Positions 18,606-28,125 are shown, counted from the first letter of the stretch. The stretch: DNA of 64,000 nucleotides from Pleurocapsales cyanobacterium LEGE 10410 (GCA_015207195.1 JADEXJ010000007.1:1-64000), one strand, 5' to 3'. A program made the numbers and translations. The notes: generated from the sequence alone by a model not told the origin.

Positions 18606-19963
18606 TTAAATAATTGCTTTTAGTTCTTCAGTAGATTTTTTCAGTTGAATGGTAGAACTTTTAACATCTTGCATATCAGCAGCGGTATCCATCGCTCCTA
18701 AGTTGAGGGCATTAACCGCAGCCAAAATTTCCTGAATCCCTACCGCCTGTTGTTTTGCTGTGCTGGAAATTTCTGAAGTATTGGCAAACACGCTGTTGAC
18801 CGCATCTTTCACCCCAATAAAGGACTCCGCGGTATCAATGCCAACTCAATACTAGACTCGGCGGTTTTCTTACCTTCGTCCGTTACCATAACCGCACTGT
18901 TCATCGCTGCCTGGACATCTGTTACTAGGTTGTTAATCTTGTCAGCAGATTTACGACTTTGATCCGCCAGTTTCCGAATCTCACCAGCAACTACCCCAAA
19001 ACCTTTACCGTATTCTCCAGCACGAGCAGCCTCAACCGCTGCGTTTAGAGCCAGCATGTTGGTTTGATTCGCTAAGTCCCCTACCAGTTCCGATACCCCT
19101 GCAATTTGTTCTGTTTGTTCGCTAAGGTTAATAATTTGTTCGGCAATTTCTCTAACCCTTTCTTTAAGGCTTTCCATACCGACCCTGGTTTGCTCTACCG
19201 TTTGCGCTCCAGTTTCTGCTAGAGACAGGGCTTGACTGGCACTTTTTGCTGATTCTTCTGCCTGAACCGCCGAACGACGAGAAGTTTCTCCTAATAAATC
19301 CACTGTAGAAGTAGTTTGGCTGACAGAACTCGACTGTTCGTTAGCTACCTTCTCTTGGTTTTCCACCTTAGAAGCAATATCATCGGAAGATTGGGCAATA
19401 TTACTAGTAAATTGGTTTAAGGTATTGTTGATTCGCAGCGCACCAGCAAGGATCGCAGCTACGATTGATATACCAATGACCGCCACAAACAGCTCGATTA
19501 TTTTTAATCGGCGTAGATTCTCTTCGGCATATAATTCGACTTCTTCTACCGCTTCGTTGGCTAAGCCAAATAATTCTTCGCTTCGCTCTGTCAACAAACT
19601 TTGGTTGCTTTCTGTAGGATTGTTACGATACCGAACTATCACAGCTCTTAGCTCGTTCCATTTGCCTTGAACCTCCTGCATTTGTTCGATAAAGTCGGGA
19701 TGACTCGACCTTTCTAGGTTAAATTCTTCGCTACCGTTAATCAAACCTTCAATGATTCGGTCAATTTGGTCAATCAACTGCTCGTCGGGTTTGTTTACCA
19801 GTTCGAGTTTGACCGCCCTTTGGGTTCCCCCCCGAACCGCACCAGCAAAGTTAATCCCTCTAGTATCGTTTTCATTTGATAGGAAGAAAATAACGCCAGA
19901 GTTAGCGACCACAATAGTACCAATTCCGATCGCCCCTGCGATTAACTGAGTTCCGATTTTCAT
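18606..19963 (-). pseudogene. Methyl-accepting chemotaxis protein broken by a one-base frameshift (locus 1)
   Basis: Frame one (19963 to 18809, 384 residues) encodes an N-terminal membrane segment (about 7-28), a PilJ-like periplasmic domain ([18 protein letters not shown]), a second membrane segment (about 158-178) and most of the MCP signalling domain with its tip ([20 protein letters not shown]). It then runs into junk (LIPRSPLLG) and stops. The remainder continues in another frame ([16 protein letters not shown]... to ELKAII, ending at 18606). Restoring one base near 18838 gives ELA-I-DTAES, the expected heptad sequence. The rest of both frames is clean. It is either a recent mutation, a phase-variable state or a sequencing error. 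The truncated product would still hold the CheA-contact tip. Confidence 0.88.
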
Positions 19964-20006
19964 AATATTTTTACCTGTAAATTAATTTAGTGAATAAATA
20001 TCTGGA

Positions 20007-21035
20007 TTACGCTGAAAGTTCTACCGTCATTTGTCCTTGTTGGAGTAGTTTAGCTAAGTCAATGATGTTTAATGACTGACCTTGATAATCTGCCATACCT
20101 TTGAGATAGGCAGCGGTCTTAGGATTCATCGCTACGGGAACGGGTTTGAGTTCTTCACGACGGAGTTCAACTACGTCAAATACTTCCTCTACGACAATTC
20201 CCCCGACGATGTCATCGACTTCAATAACTACTGCTTTGGTAGGTCGTTGACGTTTGGCTATGGTTAAATTTAAAGATTGACAAATATCTACCAGAGTTAA
20301 AACTTCTCCCCGCAGGTTCATGTTGCCGACAATATGACTGGGACAGCAAGGAATGGTCGTAACTCGCTCGATTTTGATAAATTCCCTAACTGCATCCAAA
20401 TCTAAACCAAAATAACTGCCGTTGATGCTAACTACGGCAACAGAGATTAATTCTGTAGCTTCGGCATCATCTGTAGTTTCCTTGAGGTTGGCAGCACGTT
20501 GATGGAGAATTGCTTTGGCGTTGGCGGTGGCATCGGCAAAATATTGAGCATAAAAGTTATCCGTGGTTTCTGGCTCGGATTCGACTAATGCTTCCAAAGC
20601 ATCGGGATGACGTACCAGATTATCTACGTCGAGCAGGATAATAATCTCGTCATCGAGATCGATCGCCCCCTGGACAAAAGCCCGCTCAATTCTGTCTCGT
20701 CCGTAGGATAAATCTAAATCTGCTTGAATATAGCGATCGTCGATATCAACAACAGTCTCAACCTGATGAACAATTACCCCCACCTGTAAATCTCTAGACT
20801 CGACTACAATGACGCTATCGGTTAGACGACAGCGATCGAATTTGTGTCCAAAACGCAGATCTAGGTGCATTGCTGGCACAAATTTAGAGTGCAAATTAAG
20901 CAATCCAACAATATCGCCTGGTGCTTCGGCTACGGGCTTTAGTTCGGGTAATAAAAATATTTCTCTCACCAGTTTAGCTGCGATCGCATATCGCGTATCG
21001 TGTAGGCTAAAAATTAAATAGGGCTTAATTGCCAT
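20007..21035 (-). CDS. Double-domain CheW adaptor (locus 1)
   Basis: A 342-residue protein made of two CheW domains in tandem. The first covers about 1-145 (YLIFSLHDTRYAIAAKLVREIF, GLLNLHSKFVPAMHLDLRF). The second covers about 185-335 (VVSINGSYFGLDLDAVREFI, GNMNLRGEVLTLVDICQSL, NIIDLAKLL). CheW couples transducers to CheA. A double CheW could bridge two receptor or kinase units in an array. It lies between the PATAN regulator (17 bases upstream) and the transducer (43 bases downstream), clearly in one operon. A CheV-like protein is excluded because there is no receiver. Confidence 0.92.
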   Translation of the reverse strand: MAIKPYLIFSLHDTRYAIAAKLVREIFLLPELKPVAEAPGDIVGLLNLHSKFVPAMHLDLRFGHKFDRCRLTDSVIVVESRDLQVGVIVHQVETVVDIDDRYIQADLDLSYGRDRIERAFVQGAIDLDDEIIILLDVDNLVRHPDALEALVESEPETTDNFYAQYFADATANAKAILHQRAANLKETTDDAEATELISVAVVSINGSYFGLDLDAVREFIKIERVTTIPCCPSHIVGNMNLRGEVLTLVDICQSLNLTIAKRQRPTKAVVIEVDDIVGGIVVEEVFDVVELRREELKPVPVAMNPKTAAYLKGMADYQGQSLNIIDLAKLLQQGQMTVELSA

Positions 21036-21052
21036 AATTGGTTTCTCAATTT

Positions 21053-22279
21053 TTATTTAGCTATTAATTGACGAACAATTTCTCTTAGTTCCTCTGGCTT
21101 AAACGGCTTGGTAAGATATTTACTCGTACCAGCAATATGTCCTTTCATCTTGTTTACTAAACCATCCCGCGCCGTTACCATCACAATCGGCAAGTCTCGA
21201 AACTTAGAAATTTGGCGAATTGACTGACAAAACTCTAAGCCATCCACATCGGGCATAGTTAAGTCTAGTAATAGTAGCTTGACTGAGTTCTGATTGAGAA
21301 TATCGAGAGCTTTGGCTGCATTGTTTGCTAATAAGACGTTGTAGTGTTCCTGCAAGGCTCGTTTAATCGAAATTTGAATGATTGGACTATCATCCACAGA
21401 TAACACTATGGGCAAGTTTGAATTACTTGGGGATTGAGTAGATACAGGAGCTGCATTTCTCACACCAACTTTTTCGTGATCGTGAATTGCAGCTATGTTC
21501 GCCGAAATTTTAGCTTTTACTTGACTGATGGCTTGGCTTGCCTGAGGGGTTGTCTCAAAACTTACCCAGCCGTTATTTACCCAGTTAAAGTAGTTTTTGG
21601 ACACTTTTAGGGGATCTTTGCCGATTTTTTCGGCAATATCTATCAGGGTTTTTTTGCCGTCTACTGATTTTCTAAAGTGATCTCTAACCTGGTGATTGTC
21701 GATTAGCGCAAGTTGTTGGGGAGTGACCACAGGAATAGCATCCATGCTAGGAATTTTGGGGGCAAAACTTTGCCATTGATGCTGACGCTGCTCTAATTCC
21801 CGTTGGATATTTGACCAATTTAAACCATGACCATCTTTGCCATAACTAAGATCGATACTATTAGTTGCCTGCCACTGGGCTTCCCCTGGATAGGACAAGA
21901 ATTTTTCTAAAGTCAAGACGATTTTGTTGGTCATTAAAGCTTCTACTTCTTGCCAAGTAAAAACTCTCATTTTAGTCAATAACTCCAGAAGCTCTCGGAA
22001 TGATTCTGGGTTATTGACCTTTTCATTAGCTACTGATAGGGCAGCTTCAATAAGATCGGGTTTTAATGCCTGCCCTAGCTTTCTACAAAATTCCTCGCTA
22101 CTAGGAATTTGAATACCGCCATAGACTAATGCCCCATTATATAAAGCTAAAACACAAGAACGTTGGTTTTGCCAAGAAGGGACTTTGGTTTTTAAATTTA
22201 AAATTCCCCTGCCCTTCCTTTGAAACAGGGAATCAAGAATAGAATTTAATTGATTTGATTGATAAGTTTTTGATGGCAT
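21053..22279 (-). CDS. PATAN-domain response regulator, PatA/PixG type (locus 1)
   Basis: A 408-residue regulator and first gene of locus 1. The N-terminal 270 residues resemble the PATAN region of PatA/PixG proteins (GRGILNLKTKVPSWQNQRSC, LYNGALVYGG, FRKSVDGKKTLIDIAEKIGK). The C-terminal receiver (about 285-408) has VLSVDDSPIIQIS, LLLLDLTMPDVDG, VTARDG and LTKPF, so its phospho-acceptor Asp and Lys are present. PATAN regulators act as outputs of cyanobacterial pilus chemosensory systems, probably by contacting motility components. The 490-base region upstream should hold the operon promoter. Confidence 0.9.
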   Translation of the reverse strand: MPSKTYQSNQLNSILDSLFQRKGRGILNLKTKVPSWQNQRSCVLALYNGALVYGGIQIPSSEEFCRKLGQALKPDLIEAALSVANEKVNNPESFRELLELLTKMRVFTWQEVEALMTNKIVLTLEKFLSYPGEAQWQATNSIDLSYGKDGHGLNWSNIQRELEQRQHQWQSFAPKIPSMDAIPVVTPQQLALIDNHQVRDHFRKSVDGKKTLIDIAEKIGKDPLKVSKNYFNWVNNGWVSFETTPQASQAISQVKAKISANIAAIHDHEKVGVRNAAPVSTQSPSNSNLPIVLSVDDSPIIQISIKRALQEHYNVLLANNAAKALDILNQNSVKLLLLDLTMPDVDGLEFCQSIRQISKFRDLPIVMVTARDGLVNKMKGHIAGTSKYLTKPFKPEELREIVRQLIAK

Positions 22280-22768
22280 GAGCTTTTTGGACTATTGCAA
22301 GCGCAAACCAATGTTAATTGGTGTGGAATAAAATTATCATTCCCGAAAAAGCTATAAAACTAACATTTGTCAGGTTAAATAATTGATGAATTACTTGTGA
22401 TTGTTGCCCAAAGAAAGCTTCGATCAAAAATAGTTACAGTTGCCTATAAGATGTAACTTTACTATTGTTCTAATTTTGGAGCTTCTATAGAGTGTTATTT
22501 GTTTGTCAAATTGTTGCTATCGGTACGTTGTGCCTAACTTGAAATCATTTAAAGTCAATCGAAATGACTGTAACAACATGCTCACAAAGCGATCGCCTTT
22601 AATAAATTTAAATCTAATAAACCTTACTATCTAATACAATCAAGCACCAAAAGTTATACTTAGCGACAGTTACTTTGGCTGCAAAAATCAGCGTAATAGG
22701 TGCAAGCGGTAAATGTTTGCCCTATTCGTTGATGAAGAGTATTTAGCCCACTGTTGTTGTAAAGCAAG
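22280..22768. other. Intergenic region upstream of locus 1 and downstream of tRNA-His
   Basis: About 490 bases, AT-rich, with one HIP1 site near 22590. No small gene, repeat or hairpin stands out. It must contain the locus 1 promoter, but no confident -35/-10 pair was found. Confidence 0.5.
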
Positions 22769-22842
22769 GGCGGACGATGGGACTTGAACCCACGAATGGT
22801 GGTACCACAAACCACTGCCTTAACCACTTGGCTACGCCCGCC
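22769..22842 (-). tRNA. tRNA-His (anticodon GTG)
   Basis: The minus strand folds as a cloverleaf. The acceptor stem is GCGGGCG (22841-22835) with CGTCCGC (22776-22770). The anticodon loop TTGTGGT carries GTG. The T-arm reads GTGGGTTCAAGTCCCAT. The extra 5' G(-1) at 22842 pairs with C73 at 22769, the hallmark of tRNA-His. CCA is not encoded. Confidence 0.95.
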
Positions 22843-22917
22843 ATACATATCGCTTAGATATTATAACACTATCGATCGCTATTTCTGTCTCATAGTTTAA
22901 AATTAGGAGAAAATTGT

Positions 22918-23301
22918 TTGAACTACATGACCCTGAAAAATATTGGTATTGGTGGGATTATTACCGTTGGGATCGCTGCGATCGCTTTTTTAACTAATCC
23001 AGGAGAACAAAAATATCAGAGATATGCTGATTCGGCAATCAAAACACACTTTAGAGAGCGGATCTGCACTCAAGTTAGTCAAGATTTGGGAGTATGGTTA
23101 GAAAGCCAGTGTCATATTTTGATTAATACTACTAGTCCCTATTTAGCCGAGGTAGTTAATCAGCAAACGACCAGACAAAACTTTTTATTATTTAGTATTT
23201 ATCAAGCAGATCTTGCTTTGCCTTCTCCTTTACCAAAATATCATCTAGAAACTATCGGAATCTTAGGAAATTTCTATACTTATCAAGCTAAAAAACTTTA
23301 A
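22918..23301 (+). CDS. Small membrane-anchored or secreted protein, DUF4359-like
   Basis: A 127-residue protein. The TTG start at 22918 is supported by AGGAGA seven bases upstream (22905-22910); an ATG at 22927 is too far from it for good spacing. Residues about 9-26 form one hydrophobic segment (GIGGIITVGIAAIAFL), followed by TNPGEQKYQRYADSAI. This hydrophobic start and the NP...YQ.YA signature match my memory of the cyanobacterial DUF4359 family, whose function is unknown. The rest is probably extracytoplasmic. Two cysteines (RICTQV and SQCHIL) could form a disulfide. It is followed 62 bases later by a cupin gene. Confidence 0.7.
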   Translation: MNYMTLKNIGIGGIITVGIAAIAFLTNPGEQKYQRYADSAIKTHFRERICTQVSQDLGVWLESQCHILINTTSPYLAEVVNQQTTRQNFLLFSIYQADLALPSPLPKYHLETIGILGNFYTYQAKKL

Positions 23302-23363
23302 TTGGCTAAGAAGATAGTGTTTATTTAAACTGGAAACAGGAATCTTATAAATCTACTTTAATT

Positions 23364-23747
23364 ATGCAAGAAGAAAACAGCAAACAAAATAGTAATGATA
23401 CTTCCACTACACCCAATCGTGAAGCAACTCGAACTCCTCCCTACGGAATAGTCAAACCTTTAGACAAGGGTGCTAGGTATTGCATCAACAAAATAGAAAT
23501 AAAACCAGGGGAACACATGAGTACCCAAATGCACTATCATCGAAGTGAACACTGGATTGTAGTTTCTGGTACAGCCAAGGTAATCTGTGATGGTAAAGAA
23601 ACCTTAGTAATGCAAAATCAGTCTACCTATGTTCCCATGAACACTGCCCATCGAGTAGAAAATCCTGGGGTAATTCCTTTGGTAATGATTGAGGTACAAA
23701 ACGGGGAATATTTGGGAGACGACGATATTATTCGCTTTAATGATTGA
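23364..23747 (+). CDS. Cupin protein, mannose-6-phosphate isomerase type II C-terminal domain
   Basis: A 127-residue single cupin. The first 25 residues are polar and probably disordered. Then come RTPPYGIVKPLDKGARYCI and the metal-binding core GEHMSTQMHYHRSEHWIVVSG, with TAKVICDGKE. The pattern equals the isomerase part of bifunctional mannose-1-phosphate guanylyltransferase/phosphomannose isomerase, here as a stand-alone domain. It may interconvert mannose-6-phosphate and fructose-6-phosphate for polysaccharide or GDP-mannose supply. Stand-alone forms are common in cyanobacteria, and their activity is inferred. It converges on cutA. Confidence 0.82.
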   Translation: MQEENSKQNSNDTSTTPNREATRTPPYGIVKPLDKGARYCINKIEIKPGEHMSTQMHYHRSEHWIVVSGTAKVICDGKETLVMQNQSTYVPMNTAHRVENPGVIPLVMIEVQNGEYLGDDDIIRFND

Positions 23748-23878
23748 TCTTGGAGAAAGTTAGAAACTTCATCCCTTGCCTCTAGTTAAAAATGCTTGTA
23801 TCAAACATAATTTGTATCTGTGCTAGCTCGATCTAACTTTGAATTAATATTTGGCGAAATAAAAACTATGCTGGCTAA

Positions 23879-24211
23879 TTATTGTTGCGCCAGACTTTCA
23901 TCAATCCAGCCGAGATATGACTCTGAACCTGTAACAACGGGTAAAGCAATAATTTCAGGCACTTCATAATTGTGGAGCGTCTCAATCCTGGTAGCCAATT
24001 CAGTAAATTTATTCAAGTCGGTTTTAATTACTAACTGGTATTCTCGATCTTGATTTACTTTTCCCTGCCATAAATATAGGGAAGTGACGGGAAACAGATT
24101 GACACAGGCTACTAATCTTTCATTTAATAGTGAACTTGCTATAGCTTCTCCTGGTTCTAATGAAGCGACGGTTACTAAGACTACACCATGATTTGCTGAT
24201 TTAGATTTCAT
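23879..24211 (-). CDS. cutA: Divalent-cation tolerance protein CutA
   Basis: A small trimeric, ferredoxin-like-fold protein linked to copper tolerance in Escherichia coli; its wider role is unclear. Family marks are VLVTVASLEPGEAIASSLL, RLVACVNLFPVTSLYLW and HNYEVPEIIALPV. I place the start at ATG 24211 (MKSKSANHG), giving 110 residues, the normal size. The frame extends upstream to a TTG at 24253, but that would run into the preceding gene. It follows the pentapeptide gene by 13 bases, so the two are likely co-transcribed. Confidence 0.9.
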   Translation of the reverse strand: MKSKSANHGVVLVTVASLEPGEAIASSLLNERLVACVNLFPVTSLYLWQGKVNQDREYQLVIKTDLNKFTELATRIETLHNYEVPEIIALPVVTGSESYLGWIDESLAQQ

Positions 24212-24224
24212 AGCTTGTTTAGTT

Positions 24225-25133
24225 TTAGGCAATTTGAATTTGATGGTCACCAAGCAAAGAATGCCCGATGGAATTAGCTCGGTTGATTATGGCTGTTTGA
24301 GGTACCAATGTTTCTTTAAGTTCAGCAGCATCGAGAATAGTATTGTGCAAAACTGCAAATTCAAAATTAGCTCGATGTAAATTTGTTTGAGATAAATCGG
24401 CACTAGTCAAATTTGCTTGTCTCAGCGAGGCTTCACCCAAATCTGCATAATTTAAATTAGCATTACTCAAGTTGGCATGATTCAAATTTCCTTTTCTAAG
24501 TCGAGCATGATTTAAATTAGCATGACTCAAGTTGGCGTTGCTTAAATTAGCCCTGGTCAATTTAGCCTGACTAAGATTGATACCTGCCAGGTCAGCACCA
24601 CTAAGCTCGACATCGATTAAAAATGCTTGGCTGAGATTTACCCCAATAAAAGAAGCATTTTGTAAGTGCGCCCCTGTTAATCTACCCTCGCGTAAATTTG
24701 CCCAATTCAAGTTGGCATGATTCAAATTTGCCTGTCTCAAATTAACTTTTTGTAATTTGGCTCCACAAATATTGGCACTAAACAAGTTTGATGCCCTGAG
24801 ATTAGTATAGGAAAGATTTGCTCCGCTAAGTTTTGCCTTGAGTAATTGGGACTTAACCATAAATGCCCCTGTAAAGTTAGCTTTAGTTAAGTTAGCCGAG
24901 TTAAAATCAGTCTCACTCATTTTAGCGTAGCTGAGATTTGCCCAGTTGAGATTAGCCTGGCTGAAATTCGACTTAGTTAGAAAAGCTCTGCTCAAGTTAG
25001 CACCTATCAAATTGGCACCTGTCAAGTTGACCGAAATCAGCATAGCTCCTGATAAATCTGCTCCCCTCAAATCTACTCCAGTAAAGTCTCTATAACCCTG
25101 CTCATAAAACTTTAGTAGTTGAGTTGCTTTCAT
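24225..25133 (-). CDS. Pentapeptide-repeat protein
   Basis: A 302-residue protein almost wholly made of pentapeptide repeats of A(N/D)LxX type from about residue 18 to 275 (LRGADLSGAMLISVNLTGAN and on). These form a right-handed quadrilateral beta-helix. The first residues (MKATQLLKFYEQGYRDFTGV) are the common cyanobacterial cap that precedes such arrays. There is no signal peptide or membrane segment. Roles of these proteins are mostly unknown; some mimic DNA, others are regulatory. It shares its transcription unit with cutA. Unlike the gene at 11520 there is no N-terminal MshEN-like domain. Confidence 0.9.
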   Translation of the reverse strand: MKATQLLKFYEQGYRDFTGVDLRGADLSGAMLISVNLTGANLIGANLSRAFLTKSNFSQANLNWANLSYAKMSETDFNSANLTKANFTGAFMVKSQLLKAKLSGANLSYTNLRASNLFSANICGAKLQKVNLRQANLNHANLNWANLREGRLTGAHLQNASFIGVNLSQAFLIDVELSGADLAGINLSQAKLTRANLSNANLSHANLNHARLRKGNLNHANLSNANLNYADLGEASLRQANLTSADLSQTNLHRANFEFAVLHNTILDAAELKETLVPQTAIINRANSIGHSLLGDHQIQIA

Positions 25134-25565
25134 AATATTTGTCAGATTAAATTGTCAGCAGATATGGCTAAATTGATTATCAAATGCTTAAATAGCCTTT
25201 CATATTATTACCTGCAATTTAATAAGTAGCTAGCCAATAATAATTTTTGTGTTGATATATTTCAATCTGTATAATTATCTTTTATTTTTGTTTACGTAAA
25301 GAAAAATGCTTTACTTCATTGATTGATTCAAAACAAAAACCTGAGAAGAATATAGTTGAAACTTAATGCCATTAGTATAAATATTTATGTTGTATTAATA
25401 GTAAGCCAACTAACTAAATCGATTAAAAGCCAAGGCTTAATATTGATATTATGTTTTAGCTTAATTAGTCCTAGAAAATGCTTGTTTACTCAAAATCTCT
25501 GGTAATTTTTTTAGGATGAGCGAGTCATCCTAAAGAAATTGTAAGACTAAAAATTACGATCAGAC
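25134..25565. other. AT-rich intergenic region with a strong hairpin
   Basis: About 430 bases. The only structure seen is a 16-bp inverted repeat (25504-25519 with 25525-25540, loop GCGAG, one mismatch) just beyond the stop of the HTH-protein gene. It may protect or end that transcript, but no T-run follows it on either strand. Otherwise AT-rich promoter space for the pentapeptide gene. Confidence 0.55.
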
Positions 25566-26714
25566 TTAGTTAGACAGGGAGTAAACTTGTCCATCCATCA
25601 GCAGTCTAGTAATTCCTTTATCTTGAAGATGGTGAGAAGTTTTTTGTAACATACGACCATCGGGAACTTTGATCACGCGCTCACGGCGATGAGAAAAACG
25701 TTTAGCAATACGATGATTATCAAATATAGGAAGAGTCCTTTGTCTAACTTCTTCTTCAGGAATTGCGCCCAAATCGGCAAAGTCAGCTAAGGGCTTAACA
25801 ATTAATTCTGCTGAACGATCAATCACTAAATAGCAAGTTCTGGGAAAAGACGCTTGAGAAAGAGGAAGAATTTGAATATCACTTAAACCTGTTCGGCGAT
25901 CGGGGTAGGAGGCACTTTCTTCTTGTTCCCAGTCATCATCCTCATCCTCATCCTCATCATCGTTAATATCTTCTAGGTCTTCTCCTAACATTTCTTTGAG
26001 AGTAATGAGATCCATGGCATCATCCTCTTCATCTTCTTCTGGTTCGAGGCGATCGCTTTTCAGAATCAGGCGATCGCTCTTACTAGAATCTGCCGAATCC
26101 TCCGCGCTACTAGTTTTTTTATCGAGAACTAGCTTGGCGGGTTTCTGTTCTGCCTCATTTTCGTCGTATAACTCTTCTATTTCAGGCTGGGCTTCTGGGG
26201 CAATAGTCTCGGCGATCAGTTCAGATATAGCAGAAGAACGACGACGACGACGAGGAATTCGCTTGGGTTCTTCAGACTTTGCTTCACCCCTGGGCAAATC
26301 CACATTAGCCGACGTTGGTTCAGCTGGAGCGATCGGGTTTTGCTCTTTTAGTTCTCTTGGTGCAGTATCATTACTTAAAATCTCTGTTGCTGTCTCAGTT
26401 TTTGTCTGCTTGACTTTAGGCTGAGATTTTTTCTTGATCTTAGCCTTAGCCTTAGCCTTAGTCTTAGTCTTAGTTTTAGTCTTAGTTTTTTGAGAACTGT
26501 CAGACGACTTTTCTCCTCTAGGAGTACGCGCCAAGCGTTTTTGCTGGATTAAATCCTCATATTCTGAGGAAGACAGTTTATTTTTTAGAAAGCGACTAAT
26601 CGTAGAACTACTGACCTCATAACTAGTTGCTAGGGTTGAAGTGGTTGCTTCAGAGTTACGATACAAATGAAGAATCTCTTGCTTATCATCTTCGGTTAAT
26701 TTTCTAGGACTCAT
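25566..26714 (-). CDS. Cyanobacterial HTH protein with long acidic/lysine-rich linker
   Basis: A 382-residue protein of three parts. Residues 1-65 are a helix-turn-helix of the Hin/transposase-like kind (KLTEDDKQEILHLYR, TLATSYEVSSSTISRFLK), likely DNA-binding. Residues about 66-280 are low complexity: a lysine-rich stretch with alternating KT and KA, then acidic runs (EPEEDEEDDAMD, DEDEDEDDDWEQ). The last 100 residues are a compact conserved domain (RTCYLVIDRSAELIVKPL, NHRIAKRFSHRRERVIKVPD, KGITRLLMDGQVYSL). I recall this architecture as cyanobacteria-specific with no assigned function. A nucleoid or transcription role is plausible. Confidence 0.8.
   Translation of the reverse strand: MSPRKLTEDDKQEILHLYRNSEATTSTLATSYEVSSSTISRFLKNKLSSSEYEDLIQQKRLARTPRGEKSSDSSQKTKTKTKTKTKAKAKAKIKKKSQPKVKQTKTETATEILSNDTAPRELKEQNPIAPAEPTSANVDLPRGEAKSEEPKRIPRRRRRSSAISELIAETIAPEAQPEIEELYDENEAEQKPAKLVLDKKTSSAEDSADSSKSDRLILKSDRLEPEEDEEDDAMDLITLKEMLGEDLEDINDDEDEDEDDDWEQEESASYPDRRTGLSDIQILPLSQASFPRTCYLVIDRSAELIVKPLADFADLGAIPEEEVRQRTLPIFDNHRIAKRFSHRRERVIKVPDGRMLQKTSHHLQDKGITRLLMDGQVYSLSN
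26440..26487. repeat. Hexanucleotide repeat inside the HTH-protein gene
   Basis: Eight units of TTAG(C/T)(C/T) on the plus strand, encoding alternating Lys with Ala or Thr in the minus-strand protein. In frame, so copy-number change would lengthen or shorten the basic linker without a frameshift. Confidence 0.75.
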
Positions 26715-26967
26715 GCTTTCTTAATCTAACTTGCGCTTTTGGTGGTTTCTGCTGCTGACAACACAGCGTTCTAACCTAATCTTTGGGGTTGGCTTGAACA
26801 ACTAATGTCATTAATACATTTAAACAGTCTATCTTGTCAGGCTGAACTTGGTAACGTTAACTACAGTCTAGATTACAATTTTTTTGCAACAATAATTTAT
26901 CTTCTGCTGACCAATAGCTGATAGATTGTTCTGTGATTGGAAAAATTTAGTCAGGATCGATAACCTC

Positions 26968-28125
26968 ATGGTGAATATGCTCAGACTTAATGCCAAACCT
27001 GCCTTACTTGTTTTAGCCGATGGAACTACTTATCGCGGTTGGTCTTTTGGTGCTGCGGGAACTGCGGTGGGGGAAGTGGTTTTTAATACTGGTATGACAG
27101 GATATCAGGAGGTTTTAACCGATCCGAGCTATTCTGGGCAAATCATTACCTTTACCTACCCCGAACTAGGAAACACAGGGGTCAATTCAGCTGATGAAGA
27201 ATCTAGCACAGTTCAAGCAAGAGCGGTAGTTGCTCGCAATATTACCTATCGTCCTAGTAATTGGCGTTCGACCCAATCGTTGCCCGACTATCTAAAAGAA
27301 AGAAAGATCCCAGGAATCTATGGCATTGACACTCGCTCTTTGACCCGTAAATTGCGAGACTATGGGGCAATTAATGGCGGAGTTTCTACAGAAATACTCG
27401 ACCCTGAAAGATTACTCGATCTCATACAGCAAGCACCAGATATGGCGGGACTAAATTTAGTCAAGGAGGTGACTACAGGAGAAGTTTATCAATGGTCGGA
27501 AAAAACTGAGGGAGAGTGGCAGTTTAATTCGGGCAACAATCAAGATAATCCGTTAACGGTGGTGGCGCTCGACTTTGGGATTAAACGCAACATTCTCCGC
27601 CGTTTAGCAAGCTATGGCTGCAAAGTAATTGTAGTTCCTGCCGATACACCTAGTGAAGAGATTCTAGCTCATAATCCTGACGGGATTTTTCTGTCCAACG
27701 GTCCTGGAGATCCCGCAGCAGTTACCGAAGGTATTGCGACGACTAAAGAACTATTGCAGGCAGGAAAGCCGACTTTTGGCATCTGTATGGGACATCAAAT
27801 TTTAGGGCTATCTCTCGGTGCAGAAACATTTAAGCTAAAGTTCGGACATCGTGGCTTGAATCAACCCGCAGGACTGCAAAAACAAATAGAAATTACCAGC
27901 CAAAATCATGGATTTGCGATCGCCGAAAAATCTCTGGGGGCAGATGTGGAAATAACTCACCTCAATCTTAACGATCGCACTGTTGCAGGATTACAGCATA
28001 AGACATTACCCTTCTTTTCTGTACAGTATCACCCCGAAGCGAGTCCTGGACCTCATGATGCTGATTATTTGTTTGAAAAGTTTGTCAAATTGATGCGAGA
28101 AGAAAAGGGAGTTAGTAGATTGTAG
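26968..28125 (+). CDS. carA: Carbamoyl-phosphate synthase small subunit
   Basis: Glutaminase subunit that supplies ammonia to CarB for carbamoyl phosphate, feeding arginine and pyrimidine synthesis. An N-terminal CarA domain ([36 protein letters not shown]) is followed by a class I glutamine amidotransferase. The nucleophile Cys lies in [15 protein letters not shown] and the His-Glu pair in [15 protein letters not shown] chose ATG 26968, which has AGGA 11 bases upstream; ATG 26977 is nearly as good. From 26968 it is 385 residues. Its stop codon lies in the first bases of a palindromic repeat (28121-28178). carB is not in the window. Confidence 0.95.
   Translation: MVNMLRLNAKPALLVLADGTTYRGWSFGAAGTAVGEVVFNTGMTGYQEVLTDPSYSGQIITFTYPELGNTGVNSADEESSTVQARAVVARNITYRPSNWRSTQSLPDYLKERKIPGIYGIDTRSLTRKLRDYGAINGGVSTEILDPERLLDLIQQAPDMAGLNLVKEVTTGEVYQWSEKTEGEWQFNSGNNQDNPLTVVALDFGIKRNILRRLASYGCKVIVVPADTPSEEILAHNPDGIFLSNGPGDPAAVTEGIATTKELLQAGKPTFGICMGHQILGLSLGAETFKLKFGHRGLNQPAGLQKQIEITSQNHGFAIAEKSLGADVEITHLNLNDRTVAGLQHKTLPFFSVQYHPEASPGPHDADYLFEKFVKLMREEKGVSRL

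Noticed and set aside
18820-18860. Programmed frameshift in the locus 1 transducer
   Set aside because: No slippery heptamer, pause structure or Shine-Dalgarno-like stimulator was seen at the shift point; a plain one-base loss explains it better.
24212-24253. Longer CutA start at TTG 24253
   Set aside because: It would overlap the pentapeptide gene, adds residues unlike the family and has no ribosome-binding site; ATG 24211 gives the normal length.
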